Source of the DNA: Maridesulfovibrio sp.
Lineage (GTDB): Bacteria; Desulfobacterota; Desulfovibrionia; Desulfovibrionales; Desulfovibrionaceae
Direction: 5' to 3'
NCBI RefSeq assembly: GCF_963676065.1
Contig: NZ_OY780933.1
Location: forward strand, 4,163,350 to 4,227,349
DNA: 64,000 nt
The position numbers were made by a program, and so were the translations under genes. This document shows positions 53,435-61,537 of this stretch, piece after piece. The number at the start of each line of letters is the position of its first letter. Within the stretch, counting starts at the first letter, position 1. Under the pieces are notes generated by a model. The model was given only the letters and a program-made list of their open reading frames with translations. It had not been told where the DNA came from and made no database searches.

Positions 53435-53466
53435 AAGCCTAGTTATCAAAACTGATAACTAGGCTT
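53435..53466 (-). terminator. Native terminator of the interrupted tRNA-Ala gene
   Basis: A 14-bp perfect stem (arms AAGCCTAGTTATCA and complement, 53435-53448 with 53453-53466) followed on the minus strand by TTTTTTCG, starting 18 bp beyond the CCA end of the tRNA fragment. Confidence 0.82.
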
Positions 53467-53484
53467 AATTCTAAGAAATTTTAA

Positions 53485-53532
53485 TGGTGGAGCTGGAGGG
53501 AATTGAACCCACGGCCTCTTGAATGCCATTCA
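53485..53532 (-). tRNA. 3' fragment of tRNA-Ala(GGC), prophage attachment site
   Basis: Read on the minus strand: TGAATGGCATTCAAG (anticodon loop with GGC), AGGCC variable region, T-arm GTGGG-TTCAATT-CCCTC with one U-U mismatch, then CAGCTCCACCA acceptor end. The D-arm, 5' acceptor strand and 5' anticodon stem do not follow, so this is not a full tRNA. Such 3' copies mark attL/attR of elements that integrate into tRNA genes. The native terminator is retained on the chromosomal side. Confidence 0.8.
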
Positions 53533-54061
53533 TAGGCTTAAAAACAATATTCATTGATTTTAAACACTTAGATGTTTTTATTTACGGCAAACCTTGCTAT
53601 ATATTGTCTGTAATGTCGGTTTTGTCCGTAAACCCATGCCGTAAAAGATTGAGGCGGATAGCCTCCTTTTTGGCCCTGTTTAGCTTCGTTTAGTTGAGTG
53701 TATTTTTAAAAAACGAACTAAACATATGTAATCAAAGTGTTTAGTCGTAGCTTCAATTCTCCCGGCTTTGCGCAAACCTGCAATAGTTTGCAATCCATGC
53801 AATAGGTAAAAACGACTGTAAGCCCAGTTCTGGGGCTGCTGCAGCTATTTCTTGCACCACTCCTTTTGTTGCAAAAAAATGGTCGAAACGACCCGAAGGT
53901 AGGTACGGTTGAGTTCGTTTCTTCCGGGGGCGCTCTTTTTTAATTCAGCCATGAAAAAGATTGCTACAAGCTGCAGATTATTTAGCCGTTGAAGTAAAAT
54001 AAAAAACTCACTACTCTTTTTTTGCCCAAAATAAATTTCTAAAAAAGGAGACTTCCCTAGC
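53533..54061. other. Prophage left-end non-coding region, possible 35-codon ORF
   Basis: About 530 bp of AT-rich DNA. A terminator-like GAGGC-GGATA-GCCTC-CTTTTT lies near 53652-53674. An 8-bp inverted repeat GTTTAGTT/AACTAAAC lies about 53685-53724. On the minus strand 53845-53952 could encode a 35-residue basic peptide (MAELKKSAPGRNELNRTY...), with no strong SD. Integrase arm sites may lie here. Confidence 0.4.
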
Positions 54062-54577
54062 ATGGCAATTGATTACGAAATGATTAGTCGAATTCTTGGA
54101 GCTGCCGATCAAGTATACCCTCAATTTCTTCACATTAAAGACGTAGTTGAGGCTGTACTAAATAAAGACGATGCAGATTTAACCAATGATGATTTAGACA
54201 AGCTAGTGTACCACTTTAACTACCTTAAAGATAATAAGTTTATAACTATGGGAAGTGAAATGGGAACGGGTGGAGTTCCTCCTTTTATTACAATTACAAA
54301 CCTTGGGATTGACTTTCTCACGGATGATGGAGGGTTATCAGCTAAACTTAAAACCATCACAATAAAATTTGATTTGGATAATTTACGTGAAATTGTCGCA
54401 GAGGGGATACTGAAATCAGGCCTACCTGAAGAGAAAGAAGGCATAATCAGAAAAGCAATAAAATCTGCCCCAGAAACTGCGATTAAAGAGATAACTACGA
54501 AGCTGATAGGATCTGCATTGGAAAATCCGGCAGCTGCAGCAAAAATTGTGGCTGCAAGCCTTGGAATAACTTTTTAA
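54062..54577 (+). CDS. Prophage-edge gene of unknown function (moron candidate)
   Basis: 171 residues, AT-rich compared with the adjacent tail genes and on the opposite strand. The first 90 residues look like a winged-helix (ILGAADQVYPQFLHIKDVVEAVL; DDLDKLVYHFNYLKDNKFITM; TITNLGIDFLTDDGG). The C-terminal half is a helical amphipathic tail with an Ala-rich end. No known family. AAGGAG lies 11 bases before the ATG. Lone, outward-facing genes at prophage edges often serve host-conversion or phage-exclusion roles; that is inference. Confidence 0.7.
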   Translation: MAIDYEMISRILGAADQVYPQFLHIKDVVEAVLNKDDADLTNDDLDKLVYHFNYLKDNKFITMGSEMGTGGVPPFITITNLGIDFLTDDGGLSAKLKTITIKFDLDNLREIVAEGILKSGLPEEKEGIIRKAIKSAPETAIKEITTKLIGSALENPAAAAKIVAASLGITF

Positions 54578-54600
54578 CTTTCATACTCAAGTCACACAAC

Positions 54601-54634
54601 AAAAGCCCTGCCTCATTCCTGAAGCAGGGCTTTT
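54601..54634. terminator. Bidirectional terminator between moron gene and tail operon
   Basis: AAAAGCCCTGC/GCAGGGCTTTT (54601-54611 with 54624-54634), with A/T runs serving both convergent genes. Confidence 0.9.
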
Positions 54635-54655
54635 AATTTCCTAATCCGTAACCGG

Positions 54656-55918
54656 CTATTCCGTCATAATATCCATTTTCCCGCGTATCGTTTCAATGTT
54701 ATCCGCATGGGTCTTAACTTCCGGCCCTTCCACAATTGGTGCAACAGACGGATGTGTATGATGATCCAGAACCCAGAGCGCGTCCCGGACCTCTTCAATA
54801 AAATCTAGCAGCAGCTCAAAAAAATTCAATTCTCCGTCAAGGGTTGTTATGCTGAAGGTCGCCCCCTTCAGCCTGATATTTGCCGCTTTGATTTTTTTAT
54901 CACCGTCCACGTTCTCGGCGCTTTCGCCGGTAATGTTCTGCTGCAGATCCCCGCCGACACTCTCGGTCAGATCCTGCCCCACGTTCCGGATCCGGTTGCC
55001 GTCCACCGTGCTGCTGTGATCCTTTTTAACCAGATCAGTACGCTGGCCGCGCACCTCGGTATTGTGATCCAAATATGTTACGGCCGTCCTGTTGGCCATA
55101 ACCGTGGAACTCTTGTTCTGGCCAATCGTTTCAGTGTGGTTCTGGGTGGTGTTCTCGGTCCGATTCATTAGCACATTTTCAGTCATATTCATTTTTACCG
55201 TGTGGTGATGATTTCCACCAGTCACGCCATTCCAGTTCCGGGAAACGATCCAGCTTGAATCTGCGGCCGTTACAAAATTTAAATTATCAATAGCCACCAT
55301 ATCAATATGGCCACCGGAAGTTAAAAGGATTCCGCCCAGAGCTTCTATACTTTTTACCCCGCCGACTTCCTCGGTACTGGATCCTTTCACCCTGCGCATG
55401 TCGCGCACCAGCTCCGCCACGGAATCAATAGCCCGGGTAATCCGAGTCAGGCTGCTGTCTGTAATCCGGCCATGCGTCTGGCGCGTCCAGTTTCCGTCCG
55501 GATCCACGCGCTGCAGGGTTTCGGCATCCTGTTGCCACAACAGTTCCCCGGTGGCCACATTGGGCAGGGACAAACCCAACGGAGAGATCTGCCGTATCAA
55601 TGGATGATCCGGACGGCCGTAAGCGAACCCGACCACTACCAGAGTCCCGGTATCAGGAAATCCAAAGCTTCCACGCTCCATGCCTGCAGCAGGAACCGGA
55701 AGCGGCACGTCCTTATATATAGGATAGGCTTCATCCTTTTCCCCTTCAGGGGTCAAAATCTCCAAGGTCACAGCATAGCGCGGCCGGAACCGCTCACAGG
55801 ATCCGCCCTGCGTCGGTTCATCACTCACCGCCAGAACCCGGGCATATCTATCCAGATGAAGTCCGCCGGACAGCTCCGGAAAGATCTTAAGTACCGCTTT
55901 TTTGATTACTTCACGCAT
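54656..55918 (-). CDS. Phage baseplate spike protein (gpV/gp5/VgrG-like)
   Basis: 420 residues. The N-terminal OB-fold region includes GSFGFPDTGTLVVVGFAYG and DHPLIRQISPLGLSLP. Residues about 235-345 form a repetitive Asn/Thr-rich beta-helix (MTENVLMNRTENTTQNHTET; GNRIRNVGQDLTESVGGDL), the shaft that ends in a membrane-piercing needle. The end has DHHTHPSVAPIVEGPEV, resembling the metal-binding His tip. It is the last gene of the tail operon, overlapping the upstream gene by 13 bp. In most related phages the spike precedes baseplate genes W and J. Confidence 0.82.
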   Translation of the reverse strand: MREVIKKAVLKIFPELSGGLHLDRYARVLAVSDEPTQGGSCERFRPRYAVTLEILTPEGEKDEAYPIYKDVPLPVPAAGMERGSFGFPDTGTLVVVGFAYGRPDHPLIRQISPLGLSLPNVATGELLWQQDAETLQRVDPDGNWTRQTHGRITDSSLTRITRAIDSVAELVRDMRRVKGSSTEEVGGVKSIEALGGILLTSGGHIDMVAIDNLNFVTAADSSWIVSRNWNGVTGGNHHHTVKMNMTENVLMNRTENTTQNHTETIGQNKSSTVMANRTAVTYLDHNTEVRGQRTDLVKKDHSSTVDGNRIRNVGQDLTESVGGDLQQNITGESAENVDGDKKIKAANIRLKGATFSITTLDGELNFFELLLDFIEEVRDALWVLDHHTHPSVAPIVEGPEVKTHADNIETIRGKMDIMTE

Positions 55919-56592
55919 TTCACTTCCATTTCATGCCCTTTCAGCTTCAGCTGTTTTACTCGCTGGCCAGTCAGCACCGCCCCCGGCCGTAACGCCGGAA
56001 TTATTGGGCAGCTTTTGGATCCGTCTGCCAAAACCCGCTTGAACCATTTTTCAGGAACCTGCAGCGGCCTGCTTGCCCAGCGGGAATCTAACCACGATCC
56101 AACATATATTTGCCCGTCCGGTTGCGGATTCCACACGTAATCCGGAATCTGGAAAACATCCCCCAGCATAGCCATACCGTGAAAACCATCCCCAAGCGTC
56201 TGGAAAAAAGGAACCCGGGTAGTTGAATAGTCCCGCTCCGGAACAATGAAGACTAAACCTGTTCTTTCGGTATAGTGCTCGAGCACGTCTTTTAATGTTG
56301 GATGGCGTAATGAAACTGGCCAATGTTTATCCAAAACCCCGCCCAGCTCACGGCAAAAAATACGCTGCTGCAGGTTGTCCACCTTATGGCAGCTTTCCAC
56401 GTAGCCGGTAAAAAAAAGCCGGTCTTTGTCTTGGGAAGAATAACCCACGTAAAACTGCACTACTCCGGAAACCGCTTCAGTTGCCTGCAGCTGGAAAACA
56501 GCACGGCCGGTGCCGCAAAGCTCCAGCCGTATATCATCACTGACCAGCTTGAACTGCTGGCCGCCTATGGTCAGGGTTTTGCGAATATTCAT
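55906..56592 (-). CDS. Putative phage baseplate hub protein
   Basis: 228 residues. The start MNIRKTLTIGGQQFKLVSDD and the later CRELGGVLDKHWPVSLRHPT and TLKDVLEHYTERTGLVFIVP resemble the hub (gpD/gp27-like) proteins that sit on the spike. It lies directly before the spike gene (13-bp overlap), the normal neighbour. No signal or membrane segment. Family assignment is from context and fold-like pattern, not from a specific motif. Confidence 0.6.
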   Translation of the reverse strand: MNIRKTLTIGGQQFKLVSDDIRLELCGTGRAVFQLQATEAVSGVVQFYVGYSSQDKDRLFFTGYVESCHKVDNLQQRIFCRELGGVLDKHWPVSLRHPTLKDVLEHYTERTGLVFIVPERDYSTTRVPFFQTLGDGFHGMAMLGDVFQIPDYVWNPQPDGQIYVGSWLDSRWASRPLQVPEKWFKRVLADGSKSCPIIPALRPGAVLTGQRVKQLKLKGHEMEVKCVK

Positions 56593-57113
56593 GAAACCAC
56601 CTTATCAACCTGCTCAATCACCTTTTTCCAGTTCGTGTCCGGATCTTTCGTTTGCTGCACGGTCCCGGTGGCCTGTCCGCTCTCATTTTCCACCACAGCG
56701 GCAGCGCCTTTTTGCCGTAGCTCTACTTTTTCCGGCACTGAAAGATGTTCGCGCAGTTTGAACGTGACCGACCAGGCACGTAAATTTTCCTGTTCGGTCC
56801 ATTCCACCCGCTCAAAACATTTTACCTGCGTAATTCCGCCGGCATTGGCTGTCTGGTTAGCAATGGTATAAACCTGCATTTCTCCGGTGGAATCCTTGGT
56901 TTCTAGCACACTGATCAGCTTCTGCAGATCGTCTTTTTCCTTAAATCTTATATTGAGGGAAACGCTTAGTGTCTTGGGCTTGATGCCCTTGTGCGCCGTG
57001 TCGGTACCGGAAGTTTCGCCGGAAAGATCCTCTTCATAGATTTCCATGCCTCCGGTTACTTTCAGGTTATACCCGGGCACGTTGAATTCACCCAGACGCA
57101 GAAAATTATTCAT
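56589..57113 (-). CDS. Putative baseplate-complex protein
   Basis: 174 residues beginning MNNFLRLGEFNVPGYNLKV, with a beta-rich N-terminal half and SVSLNIRFKEKDDLQKLISV, the pattern of LysM-less tail/hub-adaptor proteins that pair with the hub. It overlaps its neighbours by 4 bp at each end. The exact role is uncertain; a DNA-circulation-like or hub-adaptor role fits its place next to the hub gene. Confidence 0.5.
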   Translation of the reverse strand: MNNFLRLGEFNVPGYNLKVTGGMEIYEEDLSGETSGTDTAHKGIKPKTLSVSLNIRFKEKDDLQKLISVLETKDSTGEMQVYTIANQTANAGGITQVKCFERVEWTEQENLRAWSVTFKLREHLSVPEKVELRQKGAAAVVENESGQATGTVQQTKDPDTNWKKVIEQVDKVVS

Positions 57114-58012
57114 AAGCCAAGCACCTCTTTAAAAATGGCCATTTTTTCAGGCGGACCAATCCAGCAGCAAATTACACTCAATACATGAGCACCGTCAGTT
57201 ATGGCCAGTTTGGAAAAATCGTTCCGGATCTGGCCCACGCTCCCGGTCAGATAAGCAGCCTGCCCGGATCCGCCTGCAAACGTTCCGGCCAGCTCCGCCC
57301 AGCTCGCAGCGGCTTCAGCAGCCTGATTCCTTTTTTTCTCCATGACTTCCTGCAGCCGGGTTTCCGGCCGCTGGTTCTGGGTGTCGTAGCCGTGAGATAT
57401 GGCCAACATGGAAGCCATGGCCGCGTCCATGTCCCTGTTCTTTTTGTGCTGCCGTTCATCCAGCTTTTGAAATTTAGGGGATACGAACCCGGTACCGAAA
57501 ATATATTTCTCGGTTTCCAGTACAGCCAGATCCGCCGCCCTCCTCTGGACCAGCTGCAGGGGAACAACCGGAAATACGGAATTAAAGGTATCGAGCTTTT
57601 TGGCCATGTCGGCATGGTCGTAGCCGGTCAGCTGCAAAAACACCGCTCCGCATTCCCCTGCAGGTAAATTTTCATAAGGATCGGCCAGCTTGGCCAGTAC
57701 GGCATCTCGGCAGGAGCTGGGCGAAAGGTATGTATAATCCCCGCGCTTATCCCCTACGGGATGCACATACGGATGGACGCATAAAAAATCGGCGGAAATG
57801 GCCAGCAAGGAATTAAGCCGGCTAATCAGATCGGAAGCGTTGCCGGCTACGCCGGAAATGGGGGACGGTGTGACCGGGATAAATCCGGCCACACCATTTA
57901 ATCTGGACTGTGCCGCACCCACTTCACCATGTACGGAATTTAGAACAGGGGCCGCGCCCTGCTTTATGGCTGCAGCTGTACCCGGGAGATTAAAACTAAC
58001 TGTTTTCCACAC
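57110..58012 (-). CDS. Prophage tail-region protein, hypothetical
   Basis: 300 residues, mixed alpha/beta, with no signal peptide and no catalytic motif. ISADFLCVHPYVHPVGDKRGDY and YDHADMAKKLDTFNSVFPVV stand out. The C-terminus ends with IGPPEKMAIFKEVLGL. Start ATG 58012 overlaps the end of the upstream small gene. It is encoded within the baseplate gene block and is presumably a structural or assembly factor. Confidence 0.55.
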   Translation of the reverse strand: MWKTVSFNLPGTAAAIKQGAAPVLNSVHGEVGAAQSRLNGVAGFIPVTPSPISGVAGNASDLISRLNSLLAISADFLCVHPYVHPVGDKRGDYTYLSPSSCRDAVLAKLADPYENLPAGECGAVFLQLTGYDHADMAKKLDTFNSVFPVVPLQLVQRRAADLAVLETEKYIFGTGFVSPKFQKLDERQHKKNRDMDAAMASMLAISHGYDTQNQRPETRLQEVMEKKRNQAAEAAASWAELAGTFAGGSGQAAYLTGSVGQIRNDFSKLAITDGAHVLSVICCWIGPPEKMAIFKEVLGL

Positions 58013-58304
58013 TCGCTTTACCCATAATCACCATCTTAAAAACCTTAATGACTCCCTTCATGGCCGCTTTCATGGCCGCAATTGTTGTTGCGGAATCAAG
58101 AGCCGCTTCAGCTGCAGCCAGCTCTTCGTGCGTATGACTGGAGATTTTGCCGCTGTCCACGATCCGGATTGAGGTTTTAACCACAACTCCGGTCCCGGGT
58201 TTAATCATTGTCGGATTGTCGTGAATTTCAGCCACAATATACGGTGCCAGATCTGCGGCCATCTTTATTTTTTCGGCATGGGTCATGCTGCTTACATCAA
58301 TCAT
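57996..58304 (-). CDS. Small prophage protein, hypothetical
   Basis: 102 residues. MIDVSSMTHAEKIKMAADLA, then a helical Ala-rich C-terminal half (ALDSATTIAAMKAAMKGVIK). It overlaps the next gene by 17 bp and starts 4 bp after the fibre gene, a position often held by tail-fibre assembly or accessory proteins. No chaperone motif is visible, so the role is a guess. Confidence 0.5.
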   Translation of the reverse strand: MIDVSSMTHAEKIKMAADLAPYIVAEIHDNPTMIKPGTGVVVKTSIRIVDSGKISSHTHEELAAAEAALDSATTIAAMKAAMKGVIKVFKMVIMGKASVENS

Positions 58305-58307
58305 TTT

Positions 58308-60944
58308 CTATGCTCCCAGTTTCCATGTGTCGATTCTTGCGGTTTCAATCAGAGATTTACTACCTGCAGCCATTCCTTTCAGGCCCATGGCAATGGTCCG
58401 AAACGGGGCCGGGGTCTGCCTTGCTGATTTCAAATGCAGATAATTGGGTATATCGGGGTCTGTATCCGTTCCAAGGGTCACCTCTTCAACGGGGATTTCT
58501 TGGAAATCTGCGGCGGTGAAAGTTGCGCCTGCTGGGCCGGTTGCGGCCATTAATTTGGGAATGAGGTGGGCGCGGGTAGGGGCTTTGGTGAAACCTGCGG
58601 CGGAAATATCAATAGCTGTCCCCGTTTTTTCAGGCGACATCAACTTTAGCCCAGACAAGCCTGTATACGCTTGAGTTGATGTCTCAAACAGGGCCATTTT
58701 AAAATATTTTGCAGTCACAACTTCAGCCAATTCAAAAGATCGAAGCTCACCAGTTGCCCACTGAGCTAGTCCAGACTGTTGGTCCATGGATATCCATGTC
58801 AGGCCATTTCGAGAATAATATAACCTCCAGCTACGGGCCATATAAGTGGCATACGTCTTAGCATGGCATAAAACCTGATATGATTTAACCGATATTTCCT
58901 GATCAAACGTAACAAATAGATTGGCGCTCACATCACAAAACCAACCATATGGAGATGACTTTAAGTCCTCGCAGCCAACAAACACCGGAGATCCTTCACA
59001 ATAATACGTAGTATCAGTTGTAATACTGCATCCATTATTTGATTGTGCCATATCTGGAATTTGGTTCGCCGCAGGGATAGGCCACGGTGTCACATCTCCT
59101 GCAACCTGCCCTAGCTCGGTTAATATAGGTATTCTATTTGTCAATACGTCATCGACAATCAACGTTGAGTTTGTAGAATCGTCTAAAACATTTAAGCCCG
59201 CATCATTAACCTTTGCATTAACCACATACTCCGCCCAATCCCCTTCTCCGGCTTCCTGTTCGGTGCCGTTACTGTACAGCTCCGCCAGATCTTCCAGCGC
59301 GGTACCGGTAGCGGTGGCTTTAACCACAATAGCCCATGCAACCAGCAGGATAGCGGCATCACCTTCAATGAAGGCTGCAGCCGTATTAAACGAAGAAGAA
59401 TAAGACCATTCAGATTCACCCAGCACCTTACCCGTTTCCTTGCAGTAGGCATCATAAGTATTTCCGGGCTGCAGCAGTCCTGCAGGAAGCTGATATTTAA
59501 AGCCACCAAGCACCTCCGGGGATTTGTGTAATTCAGCATCCCCTACTTTTACCATGAACTGGGTGGAATAGTGGGTGTCTTCGGTGTCACCTACAACGGC
59601 AAAAGCACCAGCTTCTAGCTCCGGACGTTCCTGCACTCCGGTTACACCGTCAGCAGGGGCCAGCATTTCAGGTCTGGCCACATAGTTAAATTCTGCCTTT
59701 GTGGTAAAAACCACAGCCACGGACCACGGTGACCACTGGCCAGTGTTCAGCCTCCAACGAACCCGAACTTTATACATGTTGCTGACCAGCAGATAACCGG
59801 CAGGCATGGCAAAACGGTTCTGGACTGCAGCCACGGAATCCGGTCCAGAATCAAACAGCGGGGTAAGGAAATCCTTGGAAGCATGATCCACCTGTACCTG
59901 AACAGCATTCAGGCTGGTGTTGATGAAAATGGGAACGAACTTGCCCCAAGTGAAAACAGGGGTTTCCCCCACATCCACGGCGTTTTTTTCAGGAAAAATT
60001 ATCTCCGGAATCCCGGTGGCCAGTCTGGCCAGCAGTTCCATATGTGCATCAGGATCCGTTTTGTGGATTTCAATTAAGTGCTTCAGGTATTCCACCAGAT
60101 CAGCCTTGATTTCATCCACGGTGCGGAAGTCGGAAACCTTGCCTGTGCCGTCTATTTCTCCAATCTTTACATAGTAATGCTTGATTCCGTCCTGAACGTT
60201 ATCTTCAAAGCTGTCTCCATAAACCGGCTCGGCCTTGGCCACTACGGTGGAACCCTGCGGAGTCAGGGAAACATCAAGCCAGACTGATTTCGGCAGATTT
60301 TCCCCGGGAATGGGCAGGGGGTTATCAAGGTCAATGCGGATTCCTTCCACATACCCCACGCCAGAGGAAAGAAAATAAGAGCCTTCAGTATTAACCAGCT
60401 CGAACCCGTCACACCAGAACCGCGCGCGGCCGTATATATCCCGGTTAGTCATGCGGTCCCGTTCATCCAGACCCGCAAGTCTGGTAGAAAAATCAAGCTG
60501 CCATGTATCAGCCGCCACGCTCATTCCGGTACTCTGTGCCGCCCCTTCATAGGCCATCATAAAATTCCGGGTCAGGTGGTTGCCTTGGATCTGGCCAGCG
60601 GTCTTGAACTTGGAAATAGTCGGCAGTGTAGTTATGGCCACAACAACATCATCAGCGGCCGAATAAAGCCCGATCCAGTTAAAATCAAAATTTCCGGCAT
60701 TGGAATCAAGCACCGCCGAATATACTACCTGATTAGGATTTACATACTTTTTATATTCAGCCGGGATGTCATATTCTAAAACAATCTGATCCGCTGCAGG
60801 CTTCTGGGTGCTCCGGTCAATGTCTGCTTCCGGATCCACGCCGGGAACGTTGGCGAAGATCATTTTATCAATGACCAGAATCTGGCCAGCGCCCTGCTTT
60901 GCTGCAATCAGGTTTTCGCCGGGAAGGGTAATAATAGAACTCAT
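58308..60944 (-). CDS. Phage tail fibre protein with discoidin-like binding module
   Basis: 878 residues. The N-terminus (LPGENLIAAKQGAGQILVID; WQLDFSTRLAGLDERDRM) matches the P2-type tail-collar fibre N-terminal domain that attaches to the baseplate. Fibronectin-like beta domains follow around 320-540. Residues about 640-790 resemble an F5/8-type C (discoidin) galactose-binding fold (WRLYYSRNGLTWISMDQQ; TAKYFKMALFETSTQAYTG). That stretch is more AT-rich than its flanks, a sign of recent module exchange. It determines host receptor binding. Confidence 0.82.
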   Translation of the reverse strand: MSSIITLPGENLIAAKQGAGQILVIDKMIFANVPGVDPEADIDRSTQKPAADQIVLEYDIPAEYKKYVNPNQVVYSAVLDSNAGNFDFNWIGLYSAADDVVVAITTLPTISKFKTAGQIQGNHLTRNFMMAYEGAAQSTGMSVAADTWQLDFSTRLAGLDERDRMTNRDIYGRARFWCDGFELVNTEGSYFLSSGVGYVEGIRIDLDNPLPIPGENLPKSVWLDVSLTPQGSTVVAKAEPVYGDSFEDNVQDGIKHYYVKIGEIDGTGKVSDFRTVDEIKADLVEYLKHLIEIHKTDPDAHMELLARLATGIPEIIFPEKNAVDVGETPVFTWGKFVPIFINTSLNAVQVQVDHASKDFLTPLFDSGPDSVAAVQNRFAMPAGYLLVSNMYKVRVRWRLNTGQWSPWSVAVVFTTKAEFNYVARPEMLAPADGVTGVQERPELEAGAFAVVGDTEDTHYSTQFMVKVGDAELHKSPEVLGGFKYQLPAGLLQPGNTYDAYCKETGKVLGESEWSYSSSFNTAAAFIEGDAAILLVAWAIVVKATATGTALEDLAELYSNGTEQEAGEGDWAEYVVNAKVNDAGLNVLDDSTNSTLIVDDVLTNRIPILTELGQVAGDVTPWPIPAANQIPDMAQSNNGCSITTDTTYYCEGSPVFVGCEDLKSSPYGWFCDVSANLFVTFDQEISVKSYQVLCHAKTYATYMARSWRLYYSRNGLTWISMDQQSGLAQWATGELRSFELAEVVTAKYFKMALFETSTQAYTGLSGLKLMSPEKTGTAIDISAAGFTKAPTRAHLIPKLMAATGPAGATFTAADFQEIPVEEVTLGTDTDPDIPNYLHLKSARQTPAPFRTIAMGLKGMAAGSKSLIETARIDTWKLGA

Positions 60945-61537
60945 AAATGTGCCTCAACTGTCAGAGTGTCGTTATCAAAGCCATTACCGCGCACGCTCAC
61001 GGCTAAAGGCGGGATTTTCGCATATATGGTCAATGTGTCGTGGTTGAAATCTTCAGCCCGGACATAAACGCTGATAGGGGTTATTACCTGCCAGTCATAA
61101 CGGCGGCAGGTCCGGCCATAATGTTGAATCAGGGTTTCCAGCAGCTTCTGATTCTTGGCCAGCTGACCGTCAGAAAGACGAATAGAAACTATGTCCCAAT
61201 CCTGCCCGGGTATCCGTTCCTCAATCTCTACGTATCCAACCCCAAGCCGCTGAAAAATTCTTATGAACCCGGCAACACTTCCGGAATCCACCGCATTAAT
61301 CCGCGCATACTTCACGCGCAGCCGGAACAATTCCAGCGGTTCAGTATCAAAGCGCTTAATGTCCCGCTGCCATGCAATCAGTTTTAGGAATCCCTCGGTG
61401 CATTTCTCCGGATCCTGCATATTAGCAGGCAACATGGCCCAGCTGGCCATAAGTGCCCACCACTTCAGCGCGGCCTTACGGAGCTTTTCAAACTCCGGAC
61501 CGCCCAGCCAGAAAGGAAGTTTCAGCACTGGAATCAT
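60941..61537 (-). CDS. Phage tail protein I family (baseplate-fibre connector)
   Basis: 198 residues between baseplate J and fibre genes with 4-bp overlaps on both sides, the invariant place of gpI. AWQRDIKRFDTEPLELFRLR and KNQKLLETLIQHYGRTCRRY are typical helical elements of the N-terminal domain. The C-terminal half holds two short beta repeats, VRAEDFNHDTLTIYAK and VRGNGFDNDTLTVEAH, an internal duplication. It links the baseplate wedge to the fibre. Confidence 0.68.
   Translation of the reverse strand: MIPVLKLPFWLGGPEFEKLRKAALKWWALMASWAMLPANMQDPEKCTEGFLKLIAWQRDIKRFDTEPLELFRLRVKYARINAVDSGSVAGFIRIFQRLGVGYVEIEERIPGQDWDIVSIRLSDGQLAKNQKLLETLIQHYGRTCRRYDWQVITPISVYVRAEDFNHDTLTIYAKIPPLAVSVRGNGFDNDTLTVEAHL

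Noticed and set aside
53184..53462. 92-codon plus-strand ORF before the tRNA fragment
   Set aside because: No SD, no family, and it ends inside the tRNA terminator hairpin.
53485..53520. 3' end of tmRNA
   Set aside because: AGCTCCACCA is shared with tmRNA, but the GGC anticodon loop and AGGCC variable region fit tRNA-Ala.
53485..53532. Complete tRNA-Ala gene
   Set aside because: The 5' half, D-arm and 5' anticodon strand do not match a tRNA; only the 3' part is present and the T-stem has a mismatch.
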